Assembly: GCA_021788675.1 (NCBI GenBank)
Contig: JAJYKI010000005.1
Location: forward strand, 1-15,306
DNA length: 15,306 nt
Direction of reading: 5' to 3'
From: a bacterium
GTDB lineage: Bacteria > Patescibacteriota > Saccharimonadia > Saccharimonadales > UBA4665
Every line of letters begins with the position of its first letter. Positions within the stretch are counted from its first letter, which is position 1. A program made the translations under genes and the position numbers. Positions 1-7,068 of this stretch are shown piece after piece. The notes below the pieces were generated by a model. That model searched no databases, had not been told where the DNA came from, and saw only the letters and a program-made list of their open reading frames with translations.

Positions 1-1400
1 GGGCCAGACTATACGGTAACGAAAAAGACAAGGCAACGTTCACGGATATTGCCGGCTCTGAAGAAGCCAAACAAGACTTGTCAGAAGTTGTCGAATTCTT
101 AAAATATCCCAAGAAGTTTGCATCGCTGGGTGCCAGAATTCCTAAAGGTGTACTACTGGTTGGTCCTCCCGGAACCGGTAAGACGATGTTGGCGCGTGCC
201 GTCGCCGGTGAAGCCAATGTGCCTTTCTTTAGTATCTCCGGCTCCGAGTTTGTCGAAATGTTTGTCGGTGTCGGTGCCAGCCGCGTACGCGACCTGTTTG
301 CTAAGGCTAAAAAGAATTCCCCCTGCATTATATTCATCGACGAAATTGATGCGGTCGGTCGCCGGCGTGGTTCAGGCATGGGCGGTGGTCATGATGAGCG
401 GGAACAGACTTTAAACCAGATACTGGTAGAAATGGATGGATTTGAGCAGGGACAAAACGTTATTGTTCTAGCTGCGACCAACCGTGCCGATGTGCTTGAT
501 CCGGCCCTGTTAAGACCGGGTCGTTTTGATCGTCGTGTCAATATCGGGCTGCCGGATCGTAAGGACCGCGAAGCCATCCTAAAAGTTCATTTTGCTAAAA
601 AGCCTTTGGCTAAGAACGTCGATCTTGATAGTTTAGCTGCTAAGACGGCCGGAAGTTCGGGTGCTGATTTGTCCAATATTGCTAATGAGGCAGCTATTAT
701 TGCTGCCCGCAACAGCCATCACGAAATTACGCAAGCCGACGTGACTGAAGCTTTTGAGCGTGTCGCGATTGGACCGGAGCGCAAGAGTAAAGTTATGACT
801 GAGGCGGATAAAATAACGACAGCCTATCATGAGGCGGGGCATGCCTTGGTTGGACACGTCTTGCCGGATAGTGATCCGGTACACAAAGTGACTATCATAC
901 CAAGAGGCGGTACGGGCGGAGTTACCTGGTTTATACCACCCGAGGACAAGGTTTATGTTTCTTTAGTTCAGTTCAAAGACATTCTGGCCAGGGGTATGGG
1001 CGGAAGAATTGCCGAGGAAATCATCCTAGGACCTGATCGCATTACTACTGGTGCCGGCAGCGATCTGCAGAATGCTGCGGAAGTAGCCAGAGACATGGTT
1101 GTTAATCAAGGCATGGGCAAGCAGTTGCGTAACCAGGTGTTTAAGGTTGACGATGGCATGATGCTTGATCGCTTAGTGCATGAGCGAGAATATTCCGACG
1201 ATACGGCCAAGGTCATAGATACTGAAGTTGAAAGCCTTATTACCGAAGCGGCTGACCGAGCCAGGATGGTGATTAAGGCTAACCTTGACAAGCTTGAGGC
1301 TCTCAAGGACAGGTTACTCGAAAAAGAGACCGTTGACGGTGATGAAGTAGCTGAAATTCTTAAAGGGGCTAAGATGCCCAAAACGGCTACATTGTACTAG
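1..1400 (+). CDS. ftsH: ATP-dependent zinc metalloprotease FtsH, 3' part (5' end outside window)
   Basis: Membrane-anchored AAA+ protease that unfolds and degrades misfolded or short-lived membrane and cytosolic proteins. The reading frame is open from position 3 and starts with FtsH-like sequence (ARLYG..., then TFTDIAGSEEAK), so the TTG at 78 is an internal leucine and the true start and N-terminal membrane helices lie upstream. Visible: Walker A GPPGTGKT (162-185), Walker B IIFIDEID, the second region of homology with ATNRADVLDPALLRPGRFDR, the zinc motif HEAGH (828-842) and the distal aspartate zinc ligand in TTGAGSDLQNA (Asp codon 1062-1064). The C-terminal helical peptidase region is complete and ends in TAG. 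All catalytic residues in the visible part are intact, so an active enzyme is expected. murJ follows after 90 bp and probably has its own promoter. Confidence 0.97.
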   Translation, partial: ARLYGNEKDKATFTDIAGSEEAKQDLSEVVEFLKYPKKFASLGARIPKGVLLVGPPGTGKTMLARAVAGEANVPFFSISGSEFVEMFVGVGASRVRDLFAKAKKNSPCIIFIDEIDAVGRRRGSGMGGGHDEREQTLNQILVEMDGFEQGQNVIVLAATNRADVLDPALLRPGRFDRRVNIGLPDRKDREAILKVHFAKKPLAKNVDLDSLAAKTAGSSGADLSNIANEAAIIAARNSHHEITQADVTEAFERVAIGPERKSKVMTEADKITTAYHEAGHALVGHVLPDSDPVHKVTIIPRGGTGGVTWFIPPEDKVYVSLVQFKDILARGMGGRIAEEIILGPDRITTGAGSDLQNAAEVARDMVVNQGMGKQLRNQVFKVDDGMMLDRLVHEREYSDDTAKVIDTEVESLITEAADRARMVIKANLDKLEALKDRLLEKETVDGDEVAEILKGAKMPKTATLY

Positions 1401-1414
1401 TTTTTACAAACTAG
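1397..1414 (+). other. Short inverted repeat at the ftsH stop codon
   Basis: Arms CTAGTTT (1397-1403) and AAACTAG (1408-1414) pair perfectly around a 4-nt loop, TTAC, and include the ftsH stop codon. The stem is AT-rich and has no T-tract after it, so it is a weak candidate for a 3'-end or processing hairpin and not a standard terminator. Confidence 0.3.
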
Positions 1415-1425
1415 GCATCAAGTGC

Positions 1426-1454
1426 TTTAAGAGTCGGCCTCTCTGGTCTATACT
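1426..1454 (+). promoter_or_regulatory. Possible murJ promoter
   Basis: A good -10 box TATACT lies at 1449-1454 with a poor -35 (TTTAAG, 1426-1431) 17 nt upstream. This would leave a leader of about 30 nt before the murJ ATG. An alternative uses TTGACT (1454-1459) as a -35 with a poor -10 near 1479. No clear Shine-Dalgarno precedes the ATG. Confidence 0.35.
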
Positions 1455-1490
1455 TGACTGAAGTTTAAGCAAAATTTCTAGCAGTAAAGC

Positions 1491-3086
1491 ATGGACCAAT
1501 CTATCGAGCAGAAGAAAAAAAGATCGACAATCTTTAACGTAGCGACGCTTTTGATTGCTACGTCAATTGTTGGTCAGTTGCTTGGATTTTTAAGAACCAA
1601 GTTGGTTAACTCGCACTTTCCGCTGGTTGGGCCCAATAGTACCGACGCCTACTTCGCGGCCTTTACCATTCCGGACTTATTTTTCTATACGATTGCCGCC
1701 GGCGCCCTGGGCGTGGCCTTTATGCCGGTTTTGAGCGATTACCTGCACAAAAACGGACGGAAGGCGGTTTGGGAGTTGACCTCAAGTTTTATGAATCTGC
1801 TGGTCATCTTCATGCTCTTTGTCGCCATCATCATTCTGGTTTTTGCCCGCCCGCTAGTGCACGATATCGTAGCACCGGGTCTATCGCCGCAACAACTTAA
1901 CAACGCTACGGATATAATGCGCCTCTTGGCTTTTAACCCGCTTCTGTTCACGATGTCTGGCATTATTACTAGTGTTCAGCAAACCCTGGGCAGGTTTTTC
2001 TTTTTTGCCATCGCGCCGATATTCTACAACCTTTCGATTATTGCCAGCATATTTATTTTTAAAGACAATATAGGCTTGGTCGGTTTAGGTATCGGGGCTT
2101 TGGTTGGCGGCATTTTGCAGCTTATTGTCGTATTGATCGGCTTGCAGGGACTTAACTTTACCTGGCGACCGAAAATTGATTGGCGCAACAAGGATTTTCA
2201 CTCCATCTTAAGGAACCTTCCGCCAAGATCCTTGGATCAGGGAATGGACCAAATTGAAGATATCGTTGAGACCCATATCGCCAGCGGTTTAGGCAGTGGT
2301 AACATTTCAGACTACAACAACGCCTATACCCTTAGCACGGCACCAATTCTGCTGCTCGGCACAACCATTGCAACGGCCGCCTTCCCAAAGCTTAATGCCA
2401 GATTAAGTCAGGGCCGACCTGACTTGTTCCGCAAGGATTTTCTTAAAGTAGTCAGGGTTATGATCTGGTTGGCTGCCCCGGTCGTGGTTATAAGCTACTA
2501 TTGTCGTGGCTACCTGGCCCGACTTATTTTTTCTAGAGGCAACGAGCAGATTTCTGTCATCTTCGGCTTTCTGACTATCGCTATATTTTTCAGGGTATTG
2601 TACGCCATAATCTCGCGTTGGTATTATGCGCAAAAAGATACCCGTACGCCGATGTACATGTCTATTTTTACGATCGCCTTTAACATTTACCTGGCTTTTA
2701 CTCTGGCAAAACCAAATGCTTACGGCGTAGCCGGATTAGCTATCGCGCAATCAATCGTATCGGCGGTCGAAGTATTAACCCTGAGTATTATTATGCTTAT
2801 TAGAGATCATAAGCTGCTTGATTGGGGTTTTTGGCAGGGCGTAATCAAAATAGCATCTGTTACCGGCTTTACGGTTTTGGCGGGCTTTATCATGATTTCC
2901 TTCTTGCCGCTCGGTCTGCTGGACAAAGGAATTATTACGCTCGGCAGTAAGCTTATTATGATTACTGGCGTTACGATGCTGGTGCATATCGTCGTATCAG
3001 CTTTATTTGATCTGGAAGAAGCTCGCCCAATCATGGCATTTGTGCGCAAGGTTGCATTAAAACCAATTAAGATAGATTTGACTTAA
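1491..3086 (+). CDS. murJ: Lipid II flippase MurJ (MviN family)
   Basis: Integral membrane protein of the MOP superfamily that flips lipid II across the cytoplasmic membrane for peptidoglycan synthesis. The 531-residue product has the family's usual length and many hydrophobic segments consistent with about 14 helices. The N-terminal signature is clear: Arg35 in LLGFLRTKLV and Asp52 in STDAYFAAF align with the functionally important Arg24 and Asp39 of E. coli MurJ, followed by AAGALGVAFMPVLSDY. A second family block, GTTIATAAFPKLNARL, is present near residue 300. The ATG at 1491 is the first possible start because TAA lies in frame two codons upstream. It sits between ftsH and lepA, a housekeeping context. 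The C-terminus ends in a short basic tail. No truncation or frameshift is visible. Confidence 0.94.
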   Translation: MDQSIEQKKKRSTIFNVATLLIATSIVGQLLGFLRTKLVNSHFPLVGPNSTDAYFAAFTIPDLFFYTIAAGALGVAFMPVLSDYLHKNGRKAVWELTSSFMNLLVIFMLFVAIIILVFARPLVHDIVAPGLSPQQLNNATDIMRLLAFNPLLFTMSGIITSVQQTLGRFFFFAIAPIFYNLSIIASIFIFKDNIGLVGLGIGALVGGILQLIVVLIGLQGLNFTWRPKIDWRNKDFHSILRNLPPRSLDQGMDQIEDIVETHIASGLGSGNISDYNNAYTLSTAPILLLGTTIATAAFPKLNARLSQGRPDLFRKDFLKVVRVMIWLAAPVVVISYYCRGYLARLIFSRGNEQISVIFGFLTIAIFFRVLYAIISRWYYAQKDTRTPMYMSIFTIAFNIYLAFTLAKPNAYGVAGLAIAQSIVSAVEVLTLSIIMLIRDHKLLDWGFWQGVIKIASVTGFTVLAGFIMISFLPLGLLDKGIITLGSKLIMITGVTMLVHIVVSALFDLEEARPIMAFVRKVALKPIKIDLT

Positions 3087-3117
3087 TTGACAAATAATTG
3101 GCAAATCCGGATATAAT
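3087..3117 (+). promoter_or_regulatory. lepA promoter, apparently giving a leaderless transcript
   Basis: Consensus -35 TTGACA (3087-3092) and consensus -10 TATAAT (3112-3117) are separated by 19 nt, slightly longer than ideal. The -35 begins at the base after the murJ stop. The -10 ends only 8 nt before the lepA ATG at 3126, so transcription should start at or within about two bases of the start codon. No Shine-Dalgarno exists. Confidence 0.75.
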
Positions 3118-3125
3118 TGCAGGAC

Positions 3126-4910
3126 ATGGATCAAACACGGATACGTAATTTTTGTATTATTGCCCATATCGATCACGGTAAGTCGACGCTGGCTGACCGA
3201 TTGCTGGAGATTACCGGTACGGTCTCCCGGCGTGAAATGAAGGATCAACTATTAGACAAGATGGACTTGGAGCGGGAAAAAGGTATAACCATCAAGTTGG
3301 CTCCGGTCAGAATGAAATACAAAGACTATGAGCTTAATCTTATCGATACGCCCGGCCATGTCGATTTTAGTTATGAAGTGTCACGCAGTCTGGCGGCATG
3401 TGAGGGTGCGTTATTAGTGGTTGATGCGACCCAGGGCATTCAAGCCCAAACGCTGGCTAATGTTTATCTGGCGATTGCTGCCGACCTGACTATCATACCG
3501 GTACTTAACAAGATAGACCTACCGGCGGCTGACGCTGACAGGGTGGGAGCCGAGATTGTCAGTCTATTGGGGTGTAAGCCGGAGGAGATTTTGCATATAT
3601 CCGCTAAAACCGGTCAGGGTGTTGAAGCTGTGCTTGATCGGATTATAGAGGATGTGCCGGCGCCGGTGCCCGGCTCGCACAATGAGACCAGGGCTTTAAT
3701 CTTTGACAGCTACTTCGATGATTACCGGGGAGTAATCTTGTACGTTCGGGTAGTTGACGGTGGTCTTAATAAGAACGATCCGATTCACATGATGGCGTCC
3801 GGTGCCGATGGTCTGGCGCTGGAAGTCGGTTCTTTAACTCCAAACTTGACCCCGGGCAATAAACTGATGGCGGGCGAAATAGGCTATGTGGTTACGAATC
3901 TAAAAACCTCACGTGAGGCTCATGTTGGCGATACGGTTACGACTTCCAAAACGCCGGCCAGATTACCTTTGCCTGGTTATAAAGAGGTCTTGCCGTTTGT
4001 TTATGCCGGTTTTTTCCCTGAAAGTAATGAAGATTACCAGTCGTTAAAAGATGCTGTGGCTAAGTTGTCGCTTAATGACTCGGCACTTCAGTTCACGCCC
4101 GAAAATTCCCCTGTGCTTGGTTTTGGCATCCGGATTGGTTTCCTGGGCTTGCTACATCTTGAAATCGTCAGGGAACGCTTGGAGAGGGAATACGGTCTCG
4201 AGCTTGTAGTCACTAATCCCTCGACCGACTACCATGTGGTTTTAAATAGTCAGGAAGAGCTGGACATTAAAAGCGCGGCCGACTTGCCGGATCCGACTAT
4301 GATCAAGGAGATTCGAGAGCCATGGATCAAGGGAGAAATAATTTTACCCAAGCAATACATCGGTCCGGTGATGCAGTTAATAGCCGAAAAGCGCGGCCGT
4401 CAATCCAACTTAAGCTATGTTGAAGACCAGGCTTTGATTAGTTTTGAAGCCCCTCTGGCCAATCTCTTAACCGACTTTTATGATCAACTAAAAAGCTTGA
4501 CCAGCGGTTACGGCTCGTTCAATTACGAATTGTCCGACTACCGGGCGGAGGATTTGGTCAGGCTGGACTTTTTAGTCGCCAATGAAAAAGTCGATGCGTT
4601 GTCGATTATGGTGCACCGGAGCGAAGCCTTGTCTCTAGGCAGAGAAACGGTCGCTAAACTAAAAGACATAATTCCGAGACAGAATTTTAAGGTTGCAATC
4701 CAGGCTGCCATTAACGGTAAGATAATTGCGCGCGAGGATATCTCGGCCTTCAGAAAAGATGTAACCATCGGTTTGTATGGTGGTGATGTGACTCGAAAGC
4801 GTAAGGTGCTAGAAAAACAAAAGCGGGGTAAACGGCGACTGAAGCGGTTTGGCAAAGTGGACATTCCGGCGGAAGCGTTTTTTGTCATGATGCGCCGGTC
4901 AAATGATTAG
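3126..4910 (+). CDS. lepA: Translation elongation factor 4 (LepA), ribosome back-translocating GTPase
   Basis: Translational GTPase that acts on the ribosome. The 594-residue protein has the full EF4 length. GTPase motifs numbered from the ATG: G1 AHIDHGKST (13-21), switch region GITIK, G3 DTPGHVDF (from 74), G4 NKID (128-131) and a G5-like SAK. The EF-G-like domains follow, with the LepA-specific C-terminal region rich in Lys/Arg (GDVTRKRKVLEKQKRGKRR) that contacts tRNA in characterised homologues. An in-frame TTG at 3117 would start inside the -10 box, so the ATG at 3126 (MDQTRIRN) is preferred; it also matches the usual LepA N-terminus. The gene is 40 bp downstream of murJ but has its own strong promoter, and gmk follows after 39 bp. 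Confidence 0.97.
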   Translation: MDQTRIRNFCIIAHIDHGKSTLADRLLEITGTVSRREMKDQLLDKMDLEREKGITIKLAPVRMKYKDYELNLIDTPGHVDFSYEVSRSLAACEGALLVVDATQGIQAQTLANVYLAIAADLTIIPVLNKIDLPAADADRVGAEIVSLLGCKPEEILHISAKTGQGVEAVLDRIIEDVPAPVPGSHNETRALIFDSYFDDYRGVILYVRVVDGGLNKNDPIHMMASGADGLALEVGSLTPNLTPGNKLMAGEIGYVVTNLKTSREAHVGDTVTTSKTPARLPLPGYKEVLPFVYAGFFPESNEDYQSLKDAVAKLSLNDSALQFTPENSPVLGFGIRIGFLGLLHLEIVRERLEREYGLELVVTNPSTDYHVVLNSQEELDIKSAADLPDPTMIKEIREPWIKGEIILPKQYIGPVMQLIAEKRGRQSNLSYVEDQALISFEAPLANLLTDFYDQLKSLTSGYGSFNYELSDYRAEDLVRLDFLVANEKVDALSIMVHRSEALSLGRETVAKLKDIIPRQNFKVAIQAAINGKIIAREDISAFRKDVTIGLYGGDVTRKRKVLEKQKRGKRRLKRFGKVDIPAEAFFVMMRRSND

Positions 4911-4912
4911 GT

Positions 4913-4941
4913 TTGCGCAGCTTTAAACCAATCTGTAATAT
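4913..4941 (+). promoter_or_regulatory. Possible gmk promoter (leaderless type)
   Basis: TTGCGC (4913-4918) and TAATAT (4936-4941) are 17 nt apart. The -10-like box ends 8 nt before the gmk ATG, the same distance as at lepA. No Shine-Dalgarno precedes the ATG. Both hexamers are imperfect. Confidence 0.45.
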
Positions 4942-4949
4942 ATGCCCAT

Positions 4950-5690
4950 ATGAACCAACTTGAATACCGGCAGGATTTTGAAGCCGTTCTGACAGACTAT
5001 AGGCTAAGTAATTCAGCCGCCAAAATCTTGTCTGAAATGCGCCTGGCTATCCTAAGCGGCCCATCCGGTTCTGGTCGCAACACCATAATTGACCAACTGC
5101 TTAAAAGCGGCGACTATAGCTATATAGTTTCGGATACGACTCGCCAGCCGCGTGCTAATAACGGCGTCATGGAAGTTAACGGCGTCAATTACTGGTTTAG
5201 GCGAGAAGCCGATTTTCTAAAGGATCTAAAAGCCGGGAACTTTCTGGAAGCTGAAATAATCCATAATCAGCAGGTGTCCGGTATAAGCATAAGAGAACTT
5301 AAAAAGGCCTACCGGGCAGGTAAAATAGCCATAACTGAAGTTGAAATCGGCGGCTTTAAAAATATTCTTGGGCTCAAGCCGGATGTCGTCGGCATATTCA
5401 TCCTGCCGCCGTCTTTTGAAGTATGGATGGACCGGCTGTTTAAGCGGGGTGCTATCTCTCAGACTGAACTAAGTCGTCGTCTTAGTACCGGTATAAGGAT
5501 ATTTAAAGAAGCGACCACGATTAATTCGGCCAGGATTATCATAAACGATGATTTAGGCGTTGCCCTTAAGGCCGTCGACAACATCATTAAACACGGCAAT
5601 GCGACTGGTCATGATCGAGGTTTGGAAGTTGCTAAGGACTTGTTGAAGCGAACACGTGCATACCTCGATAAGCGCGAGACAAACTCTTAG
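4950..5690 (+). CDS. gmk: Divergent guanylate kinase family protein with Arg in place of the P-loop Lys
   Basis: Guanylate kinase phosphorylates GMP to GDP with ATP. The 246-residue product has recognisable family blocks in order: P-loop GPSGSGRNT (37-45), the GMP-site-like SDTTRQPR, VNGVNYWF, the region FLEAEIIHNQQVSGIS replacing the usual FLE...V.G..YGT, EVEIGG, and IFILPPS. It carries about 30 extra residues before the P-loop and a helical C-terminal tail, making it longer than typical bacterial Gmk (about 205). The striking change is Arg43 (codon CGC, 5076-5078) where the catalytic P-loop lysine is expected, followed by Asn instead of Ser/Gly. It could still be the only guanylate kinase of the cell, or a non-catalytic nucleotide-binding relative. 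The stop codon lies inside the hrcA CIRCE element, so the 3' end is fixed next to the heat-shock operator. Confidence 0.8.
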   Translation: MNQLEYRQDFEAVLTDYRLSNSAAKILSEMRLAILSGPSGSGRNTIIDQLLKSGDYSYIVSDTTRQPRANNGVMEVNGVNYWFRREADFLKDLKAGNFLEAEIIHNQQVSGISIRELKKAYRAGKIAITEVEIGGFKNILGLKPDVVGIFILPPSFEVWMDRLFKRGAISQTELSRRLSTGIRIFKEATTINSARIIINDDLGVALKAVDNIIKHGNATGHDRGLEVAKDLLKRTRAYLDKRETNS

Positions 5691-5713
5691 CACTCTTGAC
5701 TGACGAGTGCTAA
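5687..5713 (+). promoter_or_regulatory. CIRCE operator of hrcA (perfect match)
   Basis: The arms TTAGCACTC (5687-5695) and GAGTGCTAA (5705-5713) are identical to the CIRCE consensus, with the standard 9-nt loop. CIRCE is the binding site of HrcA, encoded directly downstream, so autorepression is expected. The left arm overlaps the gmk stop codon (5688-5690). Confidence 0.97.
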
Positions 5714-5724
5714 GAAGATAGAAT
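5696..5724 (+). promoter_or_regulatory. hrcA promoter with -35 inside the CIRCE loop
   Basis: TTGACT (5696-5701) forms the start of the CIRCE loop, and TAGAAT (5719-5724) follows after exactly 17 nt. HrcA bound to CIRCE would cover the -35 box. The predicted start near 5731 leaves a leader of about 30 nt carrying an AGGCGG ribosome-binding sequence (5749-5754). Confidence 0.8.
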
Positions 5725-5763
5725 GACAAGTAATTAAACAGTTTTTTCAGGCGGTATAGAGCC

Positions 5764-6480
5764 ATGATGAGTGAACGACAAAGCCAGATTTTAAAAGCCA
5801 TTGTAGAACAGTATGCGGAAGTTGCCAGTCCGGTTGGCTCTAATTTGCTAGCCAAGGCTTTCAATGTATCATCGGCTACTATTCGTGCCGAAATGGCCGA
5901 ACTTGAACGCCTAGGCTTTATTTCGCAACCCCATACCAGTGCCGGACGTGTCCCGACCGACAAAGGTTATCGTTACTACGTTAACGAGCTAAACGAAAAC
6001 CAGTTGGCAAGCGAGGATAGTGAGCGACGCGCCGAACGGGCGTTATCGGTGAGGGTACACGAAGGCGGTATGCCGGAGCGAATTATTAGAAATGCTGTCG
6101 ATACATTAGTTGAGCTGACCCATAATCTCGGTTTAGCTACCATCGGTAACCAGTTATATATCAGCGGACTAAGTAATCTGTTCGGGCAACCCGAATTCGT
6201 TGGCGGTCAACAGGTTAGGCAGGTGGCTCAGCTACTAGATAATCTCGAACCATGGCTAAGGGAGACGGCTCCACTCCAGCCCTTAAACGTTTATATCGGC
6301 CGCGAAAATCCGATTGGCCGTAGTGCCGGCGCCAGCTTGATTATTAGCCGCTTCCGTAGTTCCTTTAGCGACAATAGCTACATCGGCATTTTAGGTCCAA
6401 CCCGACAGCAATATAGGGATGTAATGCATCTGGTCAAACTGGCCGGCCAAGAGCTGGAGGAGGCGTTATATGACCGATAA
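5764..6480 (+). CDS. hrcA: Heat-inducible transcription repressor HrcA, short form
   Basis: HrcA is the CIRCE-binding repressor of class I heat-shock genes. The N-terminal winged helix (about 1-70) is well conserved, with SSATIRAEMAELERLGFISQPHTSAGRVPTDKGYR as the core (quoted blocks: ATIRAEM, PHTSAGRVPT, GYRYYV). The C-terminal domain retains family landmarks: a block related to GxSNLxxQPEF (GLSNLFGQPEF), IGREN, and IGILGPTR followed by QYRDVM. At 238 residues it is about 100 shorter than typical HrcA (about 340); the missing part corresponds to the inserted dimerising domain in the middle of the protein. ATG at 5764 lies 9 nt after AGGCGG; the next codon is also ATG. The gene overlaps grpE by 11 nt, which implies translational coupling. 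The two CIRCE elements in the window are its expected targets. Confidence 0.92.
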   Translation: MMSERQSQILKAIVEQYAEVASPVGSNLLAKAFNVSSATIRAEMAELERLGFISQPHTSAGRVPTDKGYRYYVNELNENQLASEDSERRAERALSVRVHEGGMPERIIRNAVDTLVELTHNLGLATIGNQLYISGLSNLFGQPEFVGGQQVRQVAQLLDNLEPWLRETAPLQPLNVYIGRENPIGRSAGASLIISRFRSSFSDNSYIGILGPTRQQYRDVMHLVKLAGQELEEALYDR

Positions 6481-6961
6481 GAAACACTCCGCCAAGTCCG
6501 ATTCAATTAATGAAGAATTGTTAAGTGCAAAGCAGACGATCGGAGACCTGACAGAGGCTTTGCAGCGAGAACGAGCCGACTCGGTTAATTTAAGACGTCA
6601 GCATGAAATGGCCTTGTCGAGTGCTCGTCAGATCGCAAAAGTGAATACCGTTAGGGAACTTTTGCCAGCTATCGACAGTCTCGAGCGCTCACTCAAGCAT
6701 GTGCCTGAAGATCTCAAGGACAATGACTATGTAAAAGGGGTGGAGGCCGTGTTGAAGCAGTTCGATAAGGTTTTCGAATCTATGGGTATTGAACGTATTA
6801 AAACTGTCGGTGAAGAATTTGATCCTAATTATCACGAAGCAGTCCATATGGATGACACGGCTGGTGGACAAAAAGAGATTGTTAGCGAAGAACTACAGGC
6901 CGGTTACAAATTGGGCGACGAAGTTATCCGGCACGCTATGGTTAATGTCGTAACCAGATAA
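6470..6961 (+). CDS. grpE: Nucleotide exchange factor GrpE
   Basis: GrpE releases ADP from DnaK and sets the speed of the chaperone cycle. The 163-residue protein has a charged N-terminus, a long helical coiled-coil region (about 15-75) with a conserved helix TVRELLPAIDSLERSL, and the C-terminal beta domain including FDPNYHEAVH and the terminal block GYKLGDEVIRHAMVNV, which matches the family's GY..I.R.A.V.V pattern. ATG at 6470 lies within the end of hrcA and is 6 nt after the strong Shine-Dalgarno GGAGGAGG (6456-6463). The stop is 11 bp before the dnaK CIRCE element. It is therefore expressed from the HrcA-controlled hrcA promoter. Confidence 0.95.
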   Translation: MTDKKHSAKSDSINEELLSAKQTIGDLTEALQRERADSVNLRRQHEMALSSARQIAKVNTVRELLPAIDSLERSLKHVPEDLKDNDYVKGVEAVLKQFDKVFESMGIERIKTVGEEFDPNYHEAVHMDDTAGGQKEIVSEELQAGYKLGDEVIRHAMVNVVTR

Positions 6962-6972
6962 GAAAAAATAGC

Positions 6973-6999
6973 CTAGCACTCTTGACACATGAGTGCTAA
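6973..6999 (+). promoter_or_regulatory. CIRCE operator of dnaK (one mismatch)
   Basis: Arms CTAGCACTC (6973-6981) and GAGTGCTAA (6991-6999) with a 9-nt loop match the CIRCE consensus except for the first base. It indicates HrcA repression of dnaK independent of the upstream hrcA-grpE promoter. Confidence 0.96.
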
Positions 7000-7015
7000 T
7001 TTCCTAAGATATAAT
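6982..7015 (+). promoter_or_regulatory. dnaK promoter with -35 inside the CIRCE loop
   Basis: A consensus TTGACA (6982-6987) sits in the CIRCE loop, as at hrcA. A -10 at the ideal 17-nt distance is TAAGAT (7005-7010); a perfect TATAAT (7010-7015) overlaps it by one base but at a 22-nt distance. Either box is possible, giving a start near 7017-7022. Confidence 0.7.
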
Positions 7016-7020
7016 CATCA

Positions 7021-7047
7021 TTAGCACTCTTACATAACAGTTGCTAA
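7021..7047 (+). promoter_or_regulatory. Second, degenerate CIRCE-like element in the dnaK leader
   Basis: The left arm TTAGCACTC (7021-7029) is perfect. After a 9-nt spacer the right arm AGTTGCTAA (7039-7047) matches the last six of nine consensus bases, giving 15 of 18 arm positions. It lies at or just after the predicted transcription start, 48 bp downstream of the first CIRCE, and just before the ribosome-binding site AGGAAAGGG (7049-7057). Confidence 0.65.
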
Positions 7048-7068
7048 CAGGAAAGGGTATTAACGAAT

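Noticed and set aside
78..80. TTG as the start of ftsH
   Set aside because: The same frame is open to the window edge and encodes conserved FtsH sequence before this codon, so it is an internal leucine.
3117..3119. TTG as the start of lepA
   Set aside because: It overlaps the last base of the TATAAT box, and ATG 3126 gives the normal LepA N-terminus.
5553..5963. 136-codon minus-strand frame across gmk and hrcA
   Set aside because: It would run through the perfect CIRCE operator and promoter and is antisense to two recognised genes.
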